From contig BCLD01000001.1 of assembly GCA_001600875.1 (NCBI GenBank), forward strand, positions 1,368,070 to 1,432,069: a stretch of DNA of 64,000 nt. Direction: 5' to 3'. The notes below the pieces were generated by a model. The model did no database searches. It saw only the letters and a list, made by a program, of their open reading frames with translations, and was not told the DNA's origin. Made by a program: the position numbers and the translations under genes. Of the stretch, positions 22,932 to 41,900 are shown in pieces; the stretch's first letter is position 1; every line of letters starts with the position of its first letter. Origin of the DNA: Solicoccozyma terricola (taxonomy: Eukaryota > Basidiomycota > Tremellomycetes > Filobasidiales > Piskurozymaceae).

Positions 22932-23338
22932 TTTTTTTCTCCCCCTTTTTTTTTTTTGGTGGGCTCCATCCAACGAACCAAAAGAGAAAAAAAAACGCAA
23001 AAATAAAAAAATGAGAAAACCTCTCCGTCCTTTCTGTTGTTCCAAATCAGCGAACGATGATTTCGCGATGGGGGTTTGATTGGTCGTGTGATTTGGTATT
23101 TATCACACGACCAGATCGTCTCGATATCCTCTCCTCGAGCGTACATCGGTGCACGATATTCCGATTCCCCATTCTCATCTCGCTCTTCGCGGTCTTTGTG
23201 TGTGGTCGCATGACGACCCTTCAAAGCTTACTCTCAATTGGGCTGGGATGAAAAGAAAACAAAACAAAAATCTTCTCTTTACTAACATTCTGTCCCTATC
23301 TCGTTCTCGTTCTGCGTTCTTTTCCTTTTTTCCTATAG

Positions 23339-26310
<2,972 letters not shown>

Positions 26311-26747
26311 ACACCTCACAGTGCATGCTTTTCCGAAAGTGTGTCCACCCTCATAGACGTCCCGTCCCATAGAGCCCCATTCGTTTCCCACTTTTGTCTG
26401 TTGTAACATTACCCCCCTCCACCCTCGTCGGCGTACCCCTTCGGGTCTGCTTACCGGGGGTCGAGAACTACCGTTGGCCATTCGATTCTAATCTGCGTTC
26501 GCTTTTGGCTTGCAGGGATATACGGAGACGGTTGAGGTAGCGAGTACGCTGTTTAGATGCTACCTTGTCGTTCTCTATCCCTATCACATTCATTTGTGAA
26601 GCGAGTGATGCCTGTGAAGATGGTGTTGCCCGGTGTTGTTGCCCAATTCCAGTGTCACGTGTCAACAATGAGCCAAGCAGGTTAACCACCGATGAACATC
26701 GATCCCATCCACCCACCCATCCACCTCACCATCATTGTCATCCCGCC

Positions 26748-28298
26748 ATGGACTACGACGACGAAGACGACGACCACAAACGACTCGCAGAGGATGCTGG
26801 CGTCGGAGACGATGTCAACGCTGCAGCGAGCGGTAGCGGTCAATCTCCATATCCGCCAGACGAGGAGCTGCAGACGAGGAGGGTCATCGGTTCCGAGCGC
26901 ACGACCGTGACTCTGCTCAAGGTAGGGCTGGGATGTTCATTAACGCAATGTTAGCCCCAATTGAACCACAACCACCTTCTGTCTAGGTCCCAGACTTTGT
27001 GATTGAGCGATGGTCTCAGGTCACGGAGCGTGGTGTAGAGCTGGGAAGACTTCGAGTCTATGACAAGTGAGTCGGTCCGTCCATAGTACCCTGGACCTTT
27101 TCACAACCGCTAACCGATTACCGCCGGTGGATGAATAAATTCATCTCGCAGACTTCCTGGAGAGACGTCATTCGAGCAAGAGTTTCTTTTCCGCTTCCCA
27201 CCCAACGCCGAGGCGTCATCCTCTAACCAGCAACCAGAATATCTGGCTTTCACTCAGACAAACATATCTGGTGTCGAGGGCAAGTCAGGGAGGAAGTATC
27301 TGCTGAGAGAGAAGGATCGGATGTATGATTTTTCAGGAAAGAGTAGACAGGAAGGTGGGTGCGGGAGGGGGACTGATTGTTGTTAGGTTGGCCGCAGCAC
27401 CTAATTCTCCCGCTTTCAACTCTCAGCCGAACCTCGCATATTTGCACAGGTGAACAGGGAGTTGCTTCTCACGCCAAAGGACACGGAAAAAGACATGGCA
27501 CTGTACAAAAAGTTGGTCAATCGAGAAGCCGATAGGGAGGAGACGTCGAGGAAGTAGGTTTGAATACTAGGGTGTTTTTACCCTTCGCCTTATAACACCT
27601 AACACCCGCCGGCCCAATTACAGGAAGACTCGAGTGCTTTCTGCAGCAGAACAACGGGATCTCAAGAGAAGTGCAGCTGTCATACGTCCAGGAGTTGTGA
27701 GTTGTGCCCTCGCATCGCTGGAGGACGTCAATCGCTTTCTAATGACTGATCCGTCCATCAGAAATCTTCCCTCCTATCCGGTCGACCCGCCAAACGAGAC
27801 AACTTCGTACGAACCCATAAATCAGTCCTCATTGATACGATGCTTCAGTCTTGTTTCAAAGAGTACAAATATTGGAATCTCAGGGGAATGTGCGAAAGAC
27901 TACAGCAACCTGCTGCGTTTGTCAAGGGTGTGCTCCAAGAAGTTGCAGAGTATCAGACTACCGGACCGTATCATGGTGAGTCGTGTCTTCTCGAGGATTT
28001 CAAAGGCGGGTGGGTGTATGTCGCGGCACTAACATCCGGGGCCTGGTCCTCAACAGGATACTGGTGCCTCAAACCAAGCCTGCAGAAAACCACGACGTCG
28101 CTCCAAGACGACTCCTCGCCAGCACCGCTTGAGCTTGCACCAGACGACGTCAAACCTACTCCAGAGCAACTTGCTGATCTCGCGCGAAGACAGCGTGAGA
28201 GAGAACTCGACCAGGCTCAACTTGGCGTTGAAGCGTCTGATGAGGATGATGGAGATGATGATGATGATGACGAGGAGATGGAGGAAGTTGAAGTGTAA
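26748..28298 (+). CDS. TFG2: TFG2, TFIIF beta subunit (RAP30)
   Basis: This general transcription factor subunit binds RNA polymerase II; 370 residues. Exons are 26748-26921, 26987-27066, 27152-27354, 27427-27553, 27624-27696, 27762-27975 and 28057-28298. The ATG at 26748 opens an acidic MDYDDEDDD segment. The N-terminal dimerisation part contains VTLLKVPDFVIERW. The C-terminal winged helix holds GRPAKRDNFVRTHKSVLIDT, FKEYKYWNLRGMCERLQQPA and FVKGVLQEVAEY...GPYHGYWCLKP, all typical of RAP30/Tfg2. The protein ends in a long Asp/Glu tail. It converges with MSS51, with stops 100 bp apart. Confidence 0.92.
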
Positions 28299-28398
28299 TG
28301 AATTGAATGTCGTCCATGTGTATTTTAGAACATTCCATGAGTTGGTAATCCATGTTTCACAAAATGTTACATCATTCTACCACGTCTAACCCCCCGTT

Positions 28399-30042
28399 TT
28401 ATTCTTCCCTTGCCTTGACCTCGTACCTCTTCCCTCTTATCGCCCAAATTCCCCAATTCACTCTGACCATGACTCTCGGATCAAAGTCCGCTGGGTCCCA
28501 TTTCAAGCTCCCGAAACCATTCTCTCCGGGCTCCATGAGCAGATCATACTCCCCTCGAACACCTGGCACTCGGTCAAGCGACTTGACGTCCCTCTCCAAA
28601 TCAGTGGGTGAGAAAGCGGTGATGAATAGCGGACATTTCGTCGTCAACACCTGTCGAAGCATGTCCGCCCATTCTCGTTCGGCTTGTACAACATCGGTAC
28701 CTCGCGGTACCGAGGGGGAAGGGAATCCAAGTCCAGGACAGAAAGTGAAGAAGACGTCGGTGTATGGATCGAAAGGACCGAATTGTTCGTGAACATCTTC
28801 GTATCGTGATTGAAGGGTGATCAGCTGGAGGACGGGAGACGTGGAAATGGTGTAGGAAGGGACTCCGTAGTTGTGAGTGTCGATATGTCCTTTACCCGTC
28901 GTTTCTGACGATTGGGACGGAGTGGGTGGCGAGTAAATTCTCGATGATGATTCTGCGGATTCCTTGGAAGAAATGGAGATACTCGACTTGGCAGGCAGAG
29001 CAGCTTGCGGTCCAATAAAGTAGATCTTGAACTGTGTGAAAGGAAAGAGATGGTTGATTTGTTCCCAGACGTGTGGGGGAAGTGCAGATTCGGCTCGTGC
29101 ACCTAGGATGAACACACGGATTGGGATCTTTGCGTTTCGGGTTTGAGAGGAAGGAGCTGCTCCGGTTGGTGGATGAAGTGAGGTATGAAGAGCTGTTGGA
29201 TGGGATGCGGCCGGCACCATTAGTCTCACGAAAAACACGTTGGATGATAAAAAGTGACTCACCAGACATGCTCCTTCTCCCCTCTCTAGTCCACCGATTC
29301 CCCTCGTCACCTCCCTCACTCGCTCCACTTCCAACAGAGAACGGTCCATTCTGATGCAGAGCAGCAGCCACCGTCATCGGATAAGTCAAGAGTTTACTTA
29401 GATGTCTTTTCGACCGCGGGTTGTCGATCGATGCAAAGTTCCTCGTGTAGAAGAGGGCGTCCCATGACTTGAAGGACGGTGTTGCTTCGTAATCTTGAGG
29501 GCCTGGTGGGTGGAAGTGAGGGCATCAGGAGGGGGGGGGAGGGGGTGTCAGATCGAGCTGGACAACACGCGCGCAGAGTACCCACCTGGCAGCTCAAACT
29601 CCTTGATTACTCTTCCACTCCTCAGATCATGTTCATCTTCATTGACCTCTCTCAGCCTGCCACAATAGTCTGCATGTTGAGCCTTTCCTTCCTTCCAATG
29701 CTCCTGGGAACAATGACTTGGGAAGCCACAGTCCGGACAGGTGAATGCGACCTTGGTCCTAGTTTGAGAATCGAGACAAACGGGACATGGTGCGAGAGAC
29801 TCGATTTGAGCTGCCTTTGCGCGGAGTGATGGGACAGGGGATGAAGTGAGGGGATGGAAGAGATCTTTGGGACCCACGAGGAGTGTTGGAGGTGCGGGAG
29901 TGGTTGCTTTAGCCTTTGAATTGAAGAGACCGAAGAAGGAACGTTGCTGAGGTGGAAGCTGGGAAACGCGGGGTGTCGAAGCAACAGTACGCGGTCGAGC
30001 TGTTGCCGCACGAAGCGCTATGCGTCTGAGAGACTGCTTCAT
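28399..30042 (-). CDS. MSS51: MSS51-like, mitochondrial COX1 expression factor with MYND-type zinc finger
   Basis: This 496-residue protein has exons 29586-30042, 29263-29502 and 28399-29192. It begins with an Arg-rich mitochondrial presequence (MKQSLRRIALRAATARPRTV). A MYND-like zinc finger follows: CPVCLDSQTRTKVAFTCPDC, then HCSQEHWKEGKAQHADYC and the strongly conserved LREVNEDEHDLRSGR. The downstream domain includes SWDALFYTRNF, LHTSLHPP and IRVFILGARAESALPPHVWEQ. Yeast Mss51 activates COX1 mRNA translation and binds newly made Cox1. Non-yeast relatives share the fold, but translational activation is not established for all of them. It is divergent from DIB1, with 292 bp between start codons. 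Confidence 0.88.
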
Positions 30043-30334
30043 GGTGATGCGATGCTGGTAGACGATGAGACGATGAGGTGAGAGGATGTCGCTGAGGGGA
30101 TGGATGTTGGACGGGAAATGTTGGAAAGTCACGTGCGGAATGGAACGAGGGGGACCATGTTCAACCATGCTCAAGTGGACAGCAAGCACCATCCTCAACC
30201 ACATCACCATCAGCACCGGCGTAAGAGTCCCTCGTGGCCCACCACACAGCTCCCTCCACAGCTCCACGCCGTCATTTCAACCCGCAATCTAATCTGTACA
30301 AGTCTGCGAGAGGAACAGCGAAACCTTCTACAAC
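30043..30334. promoter_or_regulatory. Divergent promoter MSS51 / DIB1
   Basis: 292 bp shared by two start codons. No specific motif recognised. Confidence 0.45.
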
Positions 30335-31339
30335 ATGTCGTACTTTATGACCCAGTGAGTGCCACTTGGGGTGTTTCTATCACAGCAATGCTCGTAGCTA
30401 ACACTGGTATCTCTCCCTCCGTCAGCTTGCCAACGGGCTGGCATGTCGATCAGGTGCGTTTCACAGTCGTTGCTATGCCGTTCGACCCAACCTGCGCTGA
30501 CTAGCTGACGCCATCACATCTTCTACCAGGCAATTCTTTGCGAAGAAGATCGAGTTGTGTGCATTCGCTTCGGTCACGATTGGGACCCAGATTGCATGGT
30601 CATGGATGAGACACTGTATCAAGTTCAAGCCAAGGTGCAGAATTATGCGGTAATGTATCTAGGTGAGTGGGTTGAACAGAGAGAGAATTTGCGCGTTTTC
30701 TGTAACGCGGGGGCGAAGACTTGCTGACGCTGGCGTTGGTGTGTTGTCTCTCACAGTGGATATTACAAAGGTGCCAGACTTCAACAAGGTGAGTGATGCT
30801 GTCCTTTCGGTGCGTTAAGTCGCCATAACTGATAGTCTGACCTATCTCCTTCAGATGTACGAATTATACGAACCTTGCACTCTCATGTTCTTCTACCGGT
30901 ATGTCGATTATCCCGTTTACTCTGAGGATATGCAGCGTCCCTAATCCAACACTCGACGGTCTCTCAGAAACAAGCATATCATGATAGATCTGGGAACGGG
31001 TAACAACAACAAGATGTGAGTGCGATCATGCTCTGCATGGACGATGTGTGACGGCTGATTCGACATTTTCTTTCCTCGCATTTCAGAAATTGGCCTATCA
31101 GCGACAAGCAGGAGGTGCGGATGTCTTATTTAAGGCGAGCGAGATAGCTTGGGCACTGATAGGTCCCCCGCGTCCTACAGCTTATTGACATCATTGAAAC
31201 CGTCTACCGAGGAGCATCAAAGGGACGAGGTCTAGTAGTTGCACCAAAAGGTAGGTTCCCTTCGTAACGCATTTTGCCTCAAAACTTCCGACTGATCATC
31301 AGATAATACGCAGACTACTCGACTCGTTACAAGTATTGA
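30335..31339 (+). CDS. DIB1: DIB1, U5 snRNP 15-kDa protein (Dim1/TXNL4A)
   Basis: This is an essential spliceosomal protein of thioredoxin fold, 142 residues. Nine exons: 30335-30354, 30426-30453, 30530-30662, 30757-30788, 30855-30898, 30968-31015, 31087-31114, 31181-31250 and 31314-31339. The order of conserved blocks is complete: MSYFMTHLPTGWHVDQAI, CIRFGHDWDPDCMVMDE, YLVDITKVPDFNKMYELYEP, FFYRNKHIMIDLGTGNNNKI, NWPISDKQE, DIIETVYRGASKGRGLVVAP and KDYSTRYKY. The length equals that of the family. Eight introns interrupt 429 nt of coding sequence, some exons being only 20-28 nt. Confidence 0.96.
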
Positions 31340-31408
31340 TCTTGATACATCACGAAACATCACGCTCCCCTTGTTGTACATCATAGACGACGGCTTTAAT
31401 TCGCATGT

Positions 31409-35308
<3,900 letters not shown>

Positions 35309-35818
35309 CTAAGTGTCTTTCGCACTATTGCTCGAATCACCGCTTCTCGCCGTCAGATCATCACTCGCATCGGTCGCTACGCTTTGATTAGTTGGGTTCG
35401 TCTCATCGATCCATTCCGACCACATGTTGTACATCGCTGTCTTTTCACTCGCATTGGTCGTCTGGCTTCCCTCCGTCGGAACATCCCCTTTGCTTTCATT
35501 GCCGCCCTCTGCAAGTGATTGGTCCTCTAAATCACATAGTTCAGCCACGGAAGCTTCATGTTGACCACTTTTCCTGAATTCAGGAGCCTTGCGTTCGGAA
35601 AGCTGAGCTATGTAGAGCGGTTTGGGTTGGGCAACGTCAGAAGGGAAATAACCCCAAACCGGTGTATCCAACGCCGACGCCGACGTTGCCTTCGAAGCGG
35701 ACGACTCTGTTCTCACTGGAACATCGGTTGTATTGACGGAAAGGGCCCATGGGGCAGAATCCTCTGGTGGTGGGGAGGTAGTAGTCACCCTTTCCTTGTC
35801 GTTTGAAGTGTCGCTCAT
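35309..35818 (-). CDS. Hypothetical acidic Ser/Thr-rich protein
   Basis: An uninterrupted 169-residue frame from ATG (35818) to stop. Composition is rich in Ser, Thr, Glu, Asp and Ala, with a central more ordered piece (WGYFPSDVAQPKPLYIAQLS) and a C-terminal MYNMWSEWIDETNPT. I recognise no domain, signal peptide or membrane segment. It is isolated between intergenic stretches of 700 bp and 1.1 kb. Codon choice looks coding-like, but a spurious frame is not excluded. Confidence 0.4.
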   Translation of the reverse strand: MSDTSNDKERVTTTSPPPEDSAPWALSVNTTDVPVRTESSASKATSASALDTPVWGYFPSDVAQPKPLYIAQLSERKAPEFRKSGQHEASVAELCDLEDQSLAEGGNESKGDVPTEGSQTTNASEKTAMYNMWSEWIDETNPTNQSVATDASDDLTARSGDSSNSAKDT

Positions 35819-36918
35819 GTTTCCTGCTGGTCTGATGAGTGATTAGAGCCGGTGGCGGGAGGTTGAGGATGTTTGGGTTTGTACTAGGTGGTGGCGAGCA
35901 GGATGTGGTCGAGTATGTGTAGGATGGTTCAGACCGTTTAAGAATCAATTGAGTGGGATATGATTGTGGAGTGACGATTGAAGGATGTGTAGCGAACTGG
36001 AACTGACCACGAAATGATAAACTCAAGCTTTCGCTTTAAGTACCTCCCTTAGCAGTCGAGCGGATGCTCTCGCGTTGCGATAAACTCTCAAGCTCCGACT
36101 TGCTTGGTCACCCTTTAGAGCGGAGATGGTGGTTGACACACACGACGTAATAGAAAGGAAAGCTCGCTGTCTGCGTAGGAGTTTCGTTGGAGTCCTATTT
36201 TCGGAGTGTTGTCATCTCGGTCTCGACGGAGTATCAGTTCCCCGATGCAAGACCGGGCACCGCTCCTTTCATCATTGCCAATGTCACAATCAACGACGAT
36301 ACGCGGACTTGGATAAGGGGTAAATGGATAAAAGGAAGTGATTGAGGATGACGGAGAAACCTGAGCGGTCTTTGTTTGAGGTCCTTTAACGGCCCCGTTT
36401 TAGGGATGCCAGTGAAAGGAACGAGTAAAGGATGGCGGGGAATTCGGCATGCACGTTAGTAATGATTCGGGAAGGAGTCCGGGTTGGTTTTCAATCTCTC
36501 AGCAGCGAGTAGCATGACGAGTGACTCGGCGCCGTTGTCGATTGGGAATGGTTGATACGACATGAGCAGTGGATAGTGGCAGCGTCTTGGTAACAGTTCC
36601 CGACTGCCATCCCAAAAATAATGTTCTCAACTGCCCTCGTTGATAAGTGATAAATAATCTACGGAGACTACGAATCACAAAAACCTCCCCCCTTCCCAAC
36701 GGATTCCCAAGATATCAAATGTATATACCCTATTCATCCGTTCTTGAAAATGAATCCACGTCATCCCTAAGTGAATCCATCTTCCTACTCCGCCTTCTCT
36801 CCATAAAAGACACGAAAACCCCGTTGCAATTAAACCTCGATCGACATCTCGTCAATCGACGAGAACTGACGACGAGGAGGTTCGTTTTGCTTTTTTGTAG
36901 GTGGTGGGATTACAGCGT
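35819..36918. other. Intergenic, hypothetical gene to RPL37 3' flank
   Basis: 1.1 kb with only short unsupported frames on both strands. I saw no tRNA-like A/B box pair. Confidence 0.4.
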
Positions 36919-37683
36919 CTACTCGGAAGCAGTCTTGGTCTTCTTGGTGGCTACGGTGCCCTCCCTGTACGTTCCCAAAAAAAAAAAAGGAAGAGAAAGA
37001 AAAGAAAAGAAACACCAACACACGATCAGCCCTCCAGGCCCCTACTCCTGTTCTCCCCTATTTCTCTCACCTGAAACCATTCTTGAACCTCCTGGTGACA
37101 TCCTTCAAATGCCTCATCCTACCGGTACCAGTGGTCTTTCTCCTCTTGGCCTTGAGACCCCAGTTGAAGGATCTGAGCTTAGCAGCTGGGTAACCGCATT
37201 GGGCACAGGCTGTGTTTGGGAGGGTAAAAGACGGAGACGGAGAGTGAAGGGTGAAGGACGGAGGAATGGTGGTTAGCGAGGTGGGAGACGAGGAGGAGGA
37301 GATGAACGAACTCTTGTGTTGCCTGTGGAAAGCACGCTGTCCACATCTCCTGCAGAGAGTATGGGACTTGGTGTGTCGTTTACCGCTGTTGACAACAGGA
37401 AACAGTATGTATTAGTATGAGAGCAAGCACTGATAATCTCATTTCATCTCCTCGAACTCACAAAGATGGAGTACCCTGTTAGTTGAGAGGAAAGACCAGG
37501 TCGATTCAAAGAAAAGAAGACCTTCACGTCAGAAAAATTTGCAAAAATCCCCGCCCAGACGGGGGTCTGGCTATAATCCACAGAGGGACAGCGTTTTACG
37601 AACCTTGGACTGTTAGTGGGGTGGGCAGTGTCAGTAACTGGAGGGGTACGTGTACGAGGGTTCGAATCAGTAGTACTCACCAT
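36919..37683 (-). CDS. RPL37: RPL37, cytosolic ribosomal protein eL37
   Basis: This zinc-binding 60S protein has 93 residues and six coding exons: 37681-37683 (ATG only), 37604-37609 (6 nt), 37462-37475, 37312-37385, 37071-37209 and 36919-36964 (sum 282 nt). The spliced protein reads M-S-K-G-T-P-S-F-G, then [68 protein letters not shown]. The CRRCG and CAQCG pairs are the zinc ligands of the eL37 family. The donor after the 74-nt exon is GTTCGT, the same unusual donor as after the 6-nt exon. The N-terminal M-S/T-K-G is conserved in the family, and this is what supports the microexon. It is divergent from KAP123. Confidence 0.9.
37555..37570 (-). other. Hairpin in the RPL37 intron next to the microexon
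   Basis: CCAGAC-loop of 4-GTCTGG forms a perfect 6-bp stem, 34 nt downstream of the microexon donor in transcript direction. Confidence 0.6.
37604..37609 (-). other. 6-nt microexon (Ser-Lys) of RPL37
   Basis: On the gene strand, TCCAAG is flanked by CTAACAG and GTTCGT. It supplies residues 2-3 between the ATG-only exon and the GTPSF exon. The downstream intron contains a perfect 6-bp hairpin. Confidence 0.7.
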
Positions 37684-38276
37684 TGCTGGTTGATGTTCTT
37701 GAGGATGGTGGAGAGGAGAGGTTCGGTGGGCGGAGCCGGGACAAGACGAGTGAAAATAGGAAGGGGAGCGGGGAGGGGTGGGAGGGGGGCGCGGACATCG
37801 GGGTGTGTGTGGGTGAGCGATGTCCGTCGGGGTTAACAATGGGCATCGGCGATAAGAATCAAACTACTGGAGATCAGTATCACGTGTTAAATAGCCGCCA
37901 CGTGCCCACATTCCCTGCCACGTCATATTCTCGCCACCCATTACCCCATTACCCCCTCCTGTTATCACTTTCCCAACGGCGGCTCGTGCCCGTCCCTTTC
38001 TCAACTTTTTTTGGGCAAAAGGGTCCTCAGCATCCCATTCATCCATTTCTTCCTTTTCATCCATCTCCATCACCCCACATCGCATCCTCTCTCTCTGTTC
38101 CTATACCCTACATTCCCATCGCCTCTTCTCCGATACACATATCAGTTTGACGTAATCAGTCGACACGTTGGTTATATCTTTTCCCTGCAAATCGTTTGTT
38201 CCCCTTTCCCACCGGCTTTTTTGTACCGACGTTGGCCAGTCAGAGACAAGTGAGGAGGTAGATATAGGAGAACAAC
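37684..38276. promoter_or_regulatory. Divergent promoter RPL37 / KAP123
   Basis: 593 bp between start codons, CT-rich on the + strand toward KAP123. Both genes begin with start codons closely followed by an intron. Confidence 0.45.
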
Positions 38277-38898
38277 ATGGATGTGAGTGTGGAGAGTGGT
38301 TGGTGTGGACTGCCGGGATATAGGAGCTGATGCGTTTTTCGTTGTTTTTTTCGAATTTTTTTTTCCCCCTCCTTTCTCTCTGGTCGTCGTTTTTCCTTTG
38401 CGTTTGTTTTCATCACTTTCCTCTGTTGAATTTTAATTCGACTTGTTTTCGATATCGTTCCTTCTACTACCTCACCCTCCTCGGCATCCATCGTTCTATC
38501 CCCCTCTTATTCACAAATTCCCTCCCCACATCTTCTCTCCTACTCATCACCTGCTCCATCAATCCCATCATCTTGATCACTCCCATCACCCAACTCTCCT
38601 CCTCCTCCCAACAGCCCGCATTCGCACAACAGCTTCACACGCTCCTCGAGCACTGTCTGTCTCCTGATACTAACACCATCAAGCAGGTGAGTTTTGGTTG
38701 ACGGATGAGGGTTTTGGGATGTAGAGTGGATGGCTGATGATTCGTTTCGTTTTCGTTTCTTCTTTGTCGTTCATCCTTCCCTTCTCTTATCGTTTCGTTG
38801 ATCTCAACTCGATTATCCCTCGTATCCACTTCCCTCTCACTTTTGAATCTCCCCCATTCACTTCTATCTCTCCCGCCTCGTCCAACCCATCCGTCACC

Positions 38899-38934
<36 letters not shown>

Positions 38935-41900
38935 ACGCGCATCCCCCAGGCCACCGCCGAACTCAACCTCAACTACTACAAACAATCAATATGCATTCCA
39001 GCCCTATACGAATGCGCCACAACCTCATCAAATGTCGGTGTTCGACAACTCGCTTCGACAGAGTTACGGAAACGGATATTAGTGAAAGATGGAAAAATGT
39101 GGAGTTCCGTTTTGGTAGAGCACAGGAATGGGATTAAGAAGGGACTGTTGGAGAGAATGTTGGTGGAGGAGCTGTGAGTGGTTGATGGGAGGTAGTGGGA
39201 TGTGTGTATATGTTGACTGACTTTTTCCTTTCTTGTGATCTGATCAGAAAAATCGTCCGCCATTCCCTCGCACGTTGCATCGCATCGATCGCCGACCTCG
39301 AGCTCCCAATCCCATCCCCACAATGGCCTGAACTCCTTCCATTCCTCTCTACACACTCCCAATCACCCACTGCCGCTCATCGAGAGATCTCAATATTCAC
39401 CCTATTCATCATCCTCGATTGTATACACGACGCGTTTGATTCTCCTGCAAATCAACAACAGGGTGGTGGACCGTTTTGGGAGATGTTTGGAGTATTTGGA
39501 AGGGCGTTGGTTGATGGGGAAAGTGAGGATGTAAGGGTCGATGCGTTGAGGGCGTTGGGAAAGATGGCCGAGTATGTCGAGATTGACCAAAAGGAGTTGA
39601 TCGTGAGTTTCTTTTGGTGTTTGGGTCGAAGCAACGACATTGACAACTAAACCCCCTTCGGATATATCTCCCCATAGAAACAATACCAATCACTTATTCC
39701 AACGATGCTCAAAGTCGTACAACAAACCGTCATCTCTGACAACTCCGAAGGAGTCAAACACGGCTTCGATGTATTCGAGACTTTACTTCTCCTCGATACC
39801 CCTCTTCTCTCCAAGCATGTTCCAGAATACACGGACCTTTGTTTGTCTGTCGGTGGCAATCAAGAGGTTGATAGTGAGATTAGATGTGCTGCGTTGAACT
39901 CGTTGAGTTGGACGATTCAATAGTGAGTTTCGAACAAGGACTGGAAAGCGCAGCAAACAACATCTGATCATTTTCCCTCGTCTTTCGCCACTCTCGTAGC
40001 AAGAAGGGCAAGGTGCAGAGTCAAAACCTCGCGAAAAGCATCATCGATCGGTTGTTGCCTATTGGTACTGAGGAGGAGCCGGAGGATATCGACGAGGATG
40101 CTCCAGGACGAGTGAGTGTTGCCTTCGTAGATGTTACCAATGTGGACATCTTGTTGACCCCCCTTCCCCCCTCTCCAGCTCGCATTCCGCGCCCTTGACG
40201 AACTCGCCAAGGCTCTTCCCCCTTCCCAAGTCTTCCCAGCACTCTCCGCCGCATTCTCCCAGTACATGTCCTCCCCCAACCCCGCCATGCGCAAATCCGC
40301 GCTCATGGCTTTCGGTGTCACCATCGAAGGTTGCTCAGAGTACCTCCGTCCACACGTTCAACACCTCTGGGGGTTCATCGACTCTGGTCTTGCCGACCCC
40401 GAGCCAGTCGTCCGCAAGGCAGCTTGTATTGCCCTCGCTTGCATGTGCGAGTGGCTGCAGGATGAGTGCGCCGAACGTCATGAGCAGATCGTGCCCGTCC
40501 TCTTCAACCTCATCTCCGACCCCGCGACTCAGAAGAATGCGACCGCGTGCCTCGAAGCCTACCTCGAGATTCTCGGCGACTCTATCGGTCAATACCTAAC
40601 CCTCCTCATGGAACGTCTCATTGTCCTCCTCGAGAACGCACCAGACAGCGTCAAGGCTACCGTCACAGGCGCCATCGGTTCCGCCGCTTTCGCATCCAAA
40701 GAGGGCTTCAAGCCGTACTTCACCGAAAGCATCAAGCGACTCATCCCATTCCTCTCGCTCGAGGGTGAAGGTGACGCTGCAGCTCTCCGAGGTGTAGCAA
40801 CCGATACCATTGGAACGTTTGCCGAGGTCGTCGGCCCAGACATGTTCCGACCCTACTTTGCCAGCATGATGCAGCACGCCATTCAAGGTCTCGAACTCCC
40901 GTCATCCCGGTTCAGGGAAACCTCGTTCATGTTCTTTGGAACCATGGCCGGCGTCTTCGAGGACGAGTTCAGTCCGTACCTCAGCCAGGTCGTACCATCC
41001 CTCCTCGTCAGCTGCATGCAGTCCGAGGCGAATCAATTCGAAGACGAGGAAGAGGGCACCGCTCAACAGGCGGTCGCCGCATTTAACGCCGCGGCTTCAT
41101 CCAGCAAGGTCACCATGAACGGTGACGGCGATGACGAGGAGGAGGACCTCGACGAGCTCGACGCTCTGTTCAACGGCGTCAACTCCGAGATCGCTATCGA
41201 GAAAGAGATCGCAACCGAGGTCCTCGGTCAGATCTTCGAGGCTTGCAAGTCTGCATACCTGCCCTTCCTCGACGAGACCGTCAAAACCCTCATCGAGAAG
41301 CTCGATCACTATTATGAGGGTATCCGAAAGGCCGCCATCTCATCCCTCTTCACCGTCATCAAGACCTACTACACGATGTCCGAGCCAGCAGATTGGGAGG
41401 GTCATTTCCCACCTCCCGCCCTTCACGACCAGGTCAAGTTGCTCATCGACACCATCATGCCAAAGATCCTGGAGGCTTGGCAGAACGAGGATGACAAGTG
41501 AGTGTCTCACTGCAATTTATATACCTCCTATCCACCCTCCACCACCCTTCCACCCTTCCAAAATGATGAGATTACATCGACACCCAGCTCACTTTAATGC
41601 ACAAAGTGCAAATGAGATGAAACCGATACATCAACTCCTGATTCGAACCGCCTTCCGTTAACATGTGACGACTGTGTTTGAGCTGCGACGCTGATCATGC
41701 ACTGCTTTGACTTGTGCGAACAGGACTGTCGTTATCGCTCTCTGTGGTTCCCTCAGTGAGGTCATCAACACGTGCGGTCCCGCGTTCTTGGAAGATGATC
41801 GTGAGTCAAGGCCGACAAACGAAGCTGGATCCTGCACGCTAATGTACATTCCTTCCCCAGGCCGCGAAGTCATCCTCACCAATTGCAAAGCTCTTCTCGA

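Noticed and set aside
22229..23224. Long open frames crossing the N gap on both strands
   Set aside because: They are open only because N codons are read as X. The flanking peptides are low complexity.
35637..36026. 129-residue minus frame overlapping the hypothetical gene
   Set aside because: Pro/Ser-rich, out of frame with the better-supported frame, no domain, and partly upstream promoter sequence.
37640..37675. B-box-like GGTTCGAATC suggesting a tRNA gene
   Set aside because: It lies within an RPL37 intron, and no matching A box, acceptor stem or cloverleaf could be formed around it.
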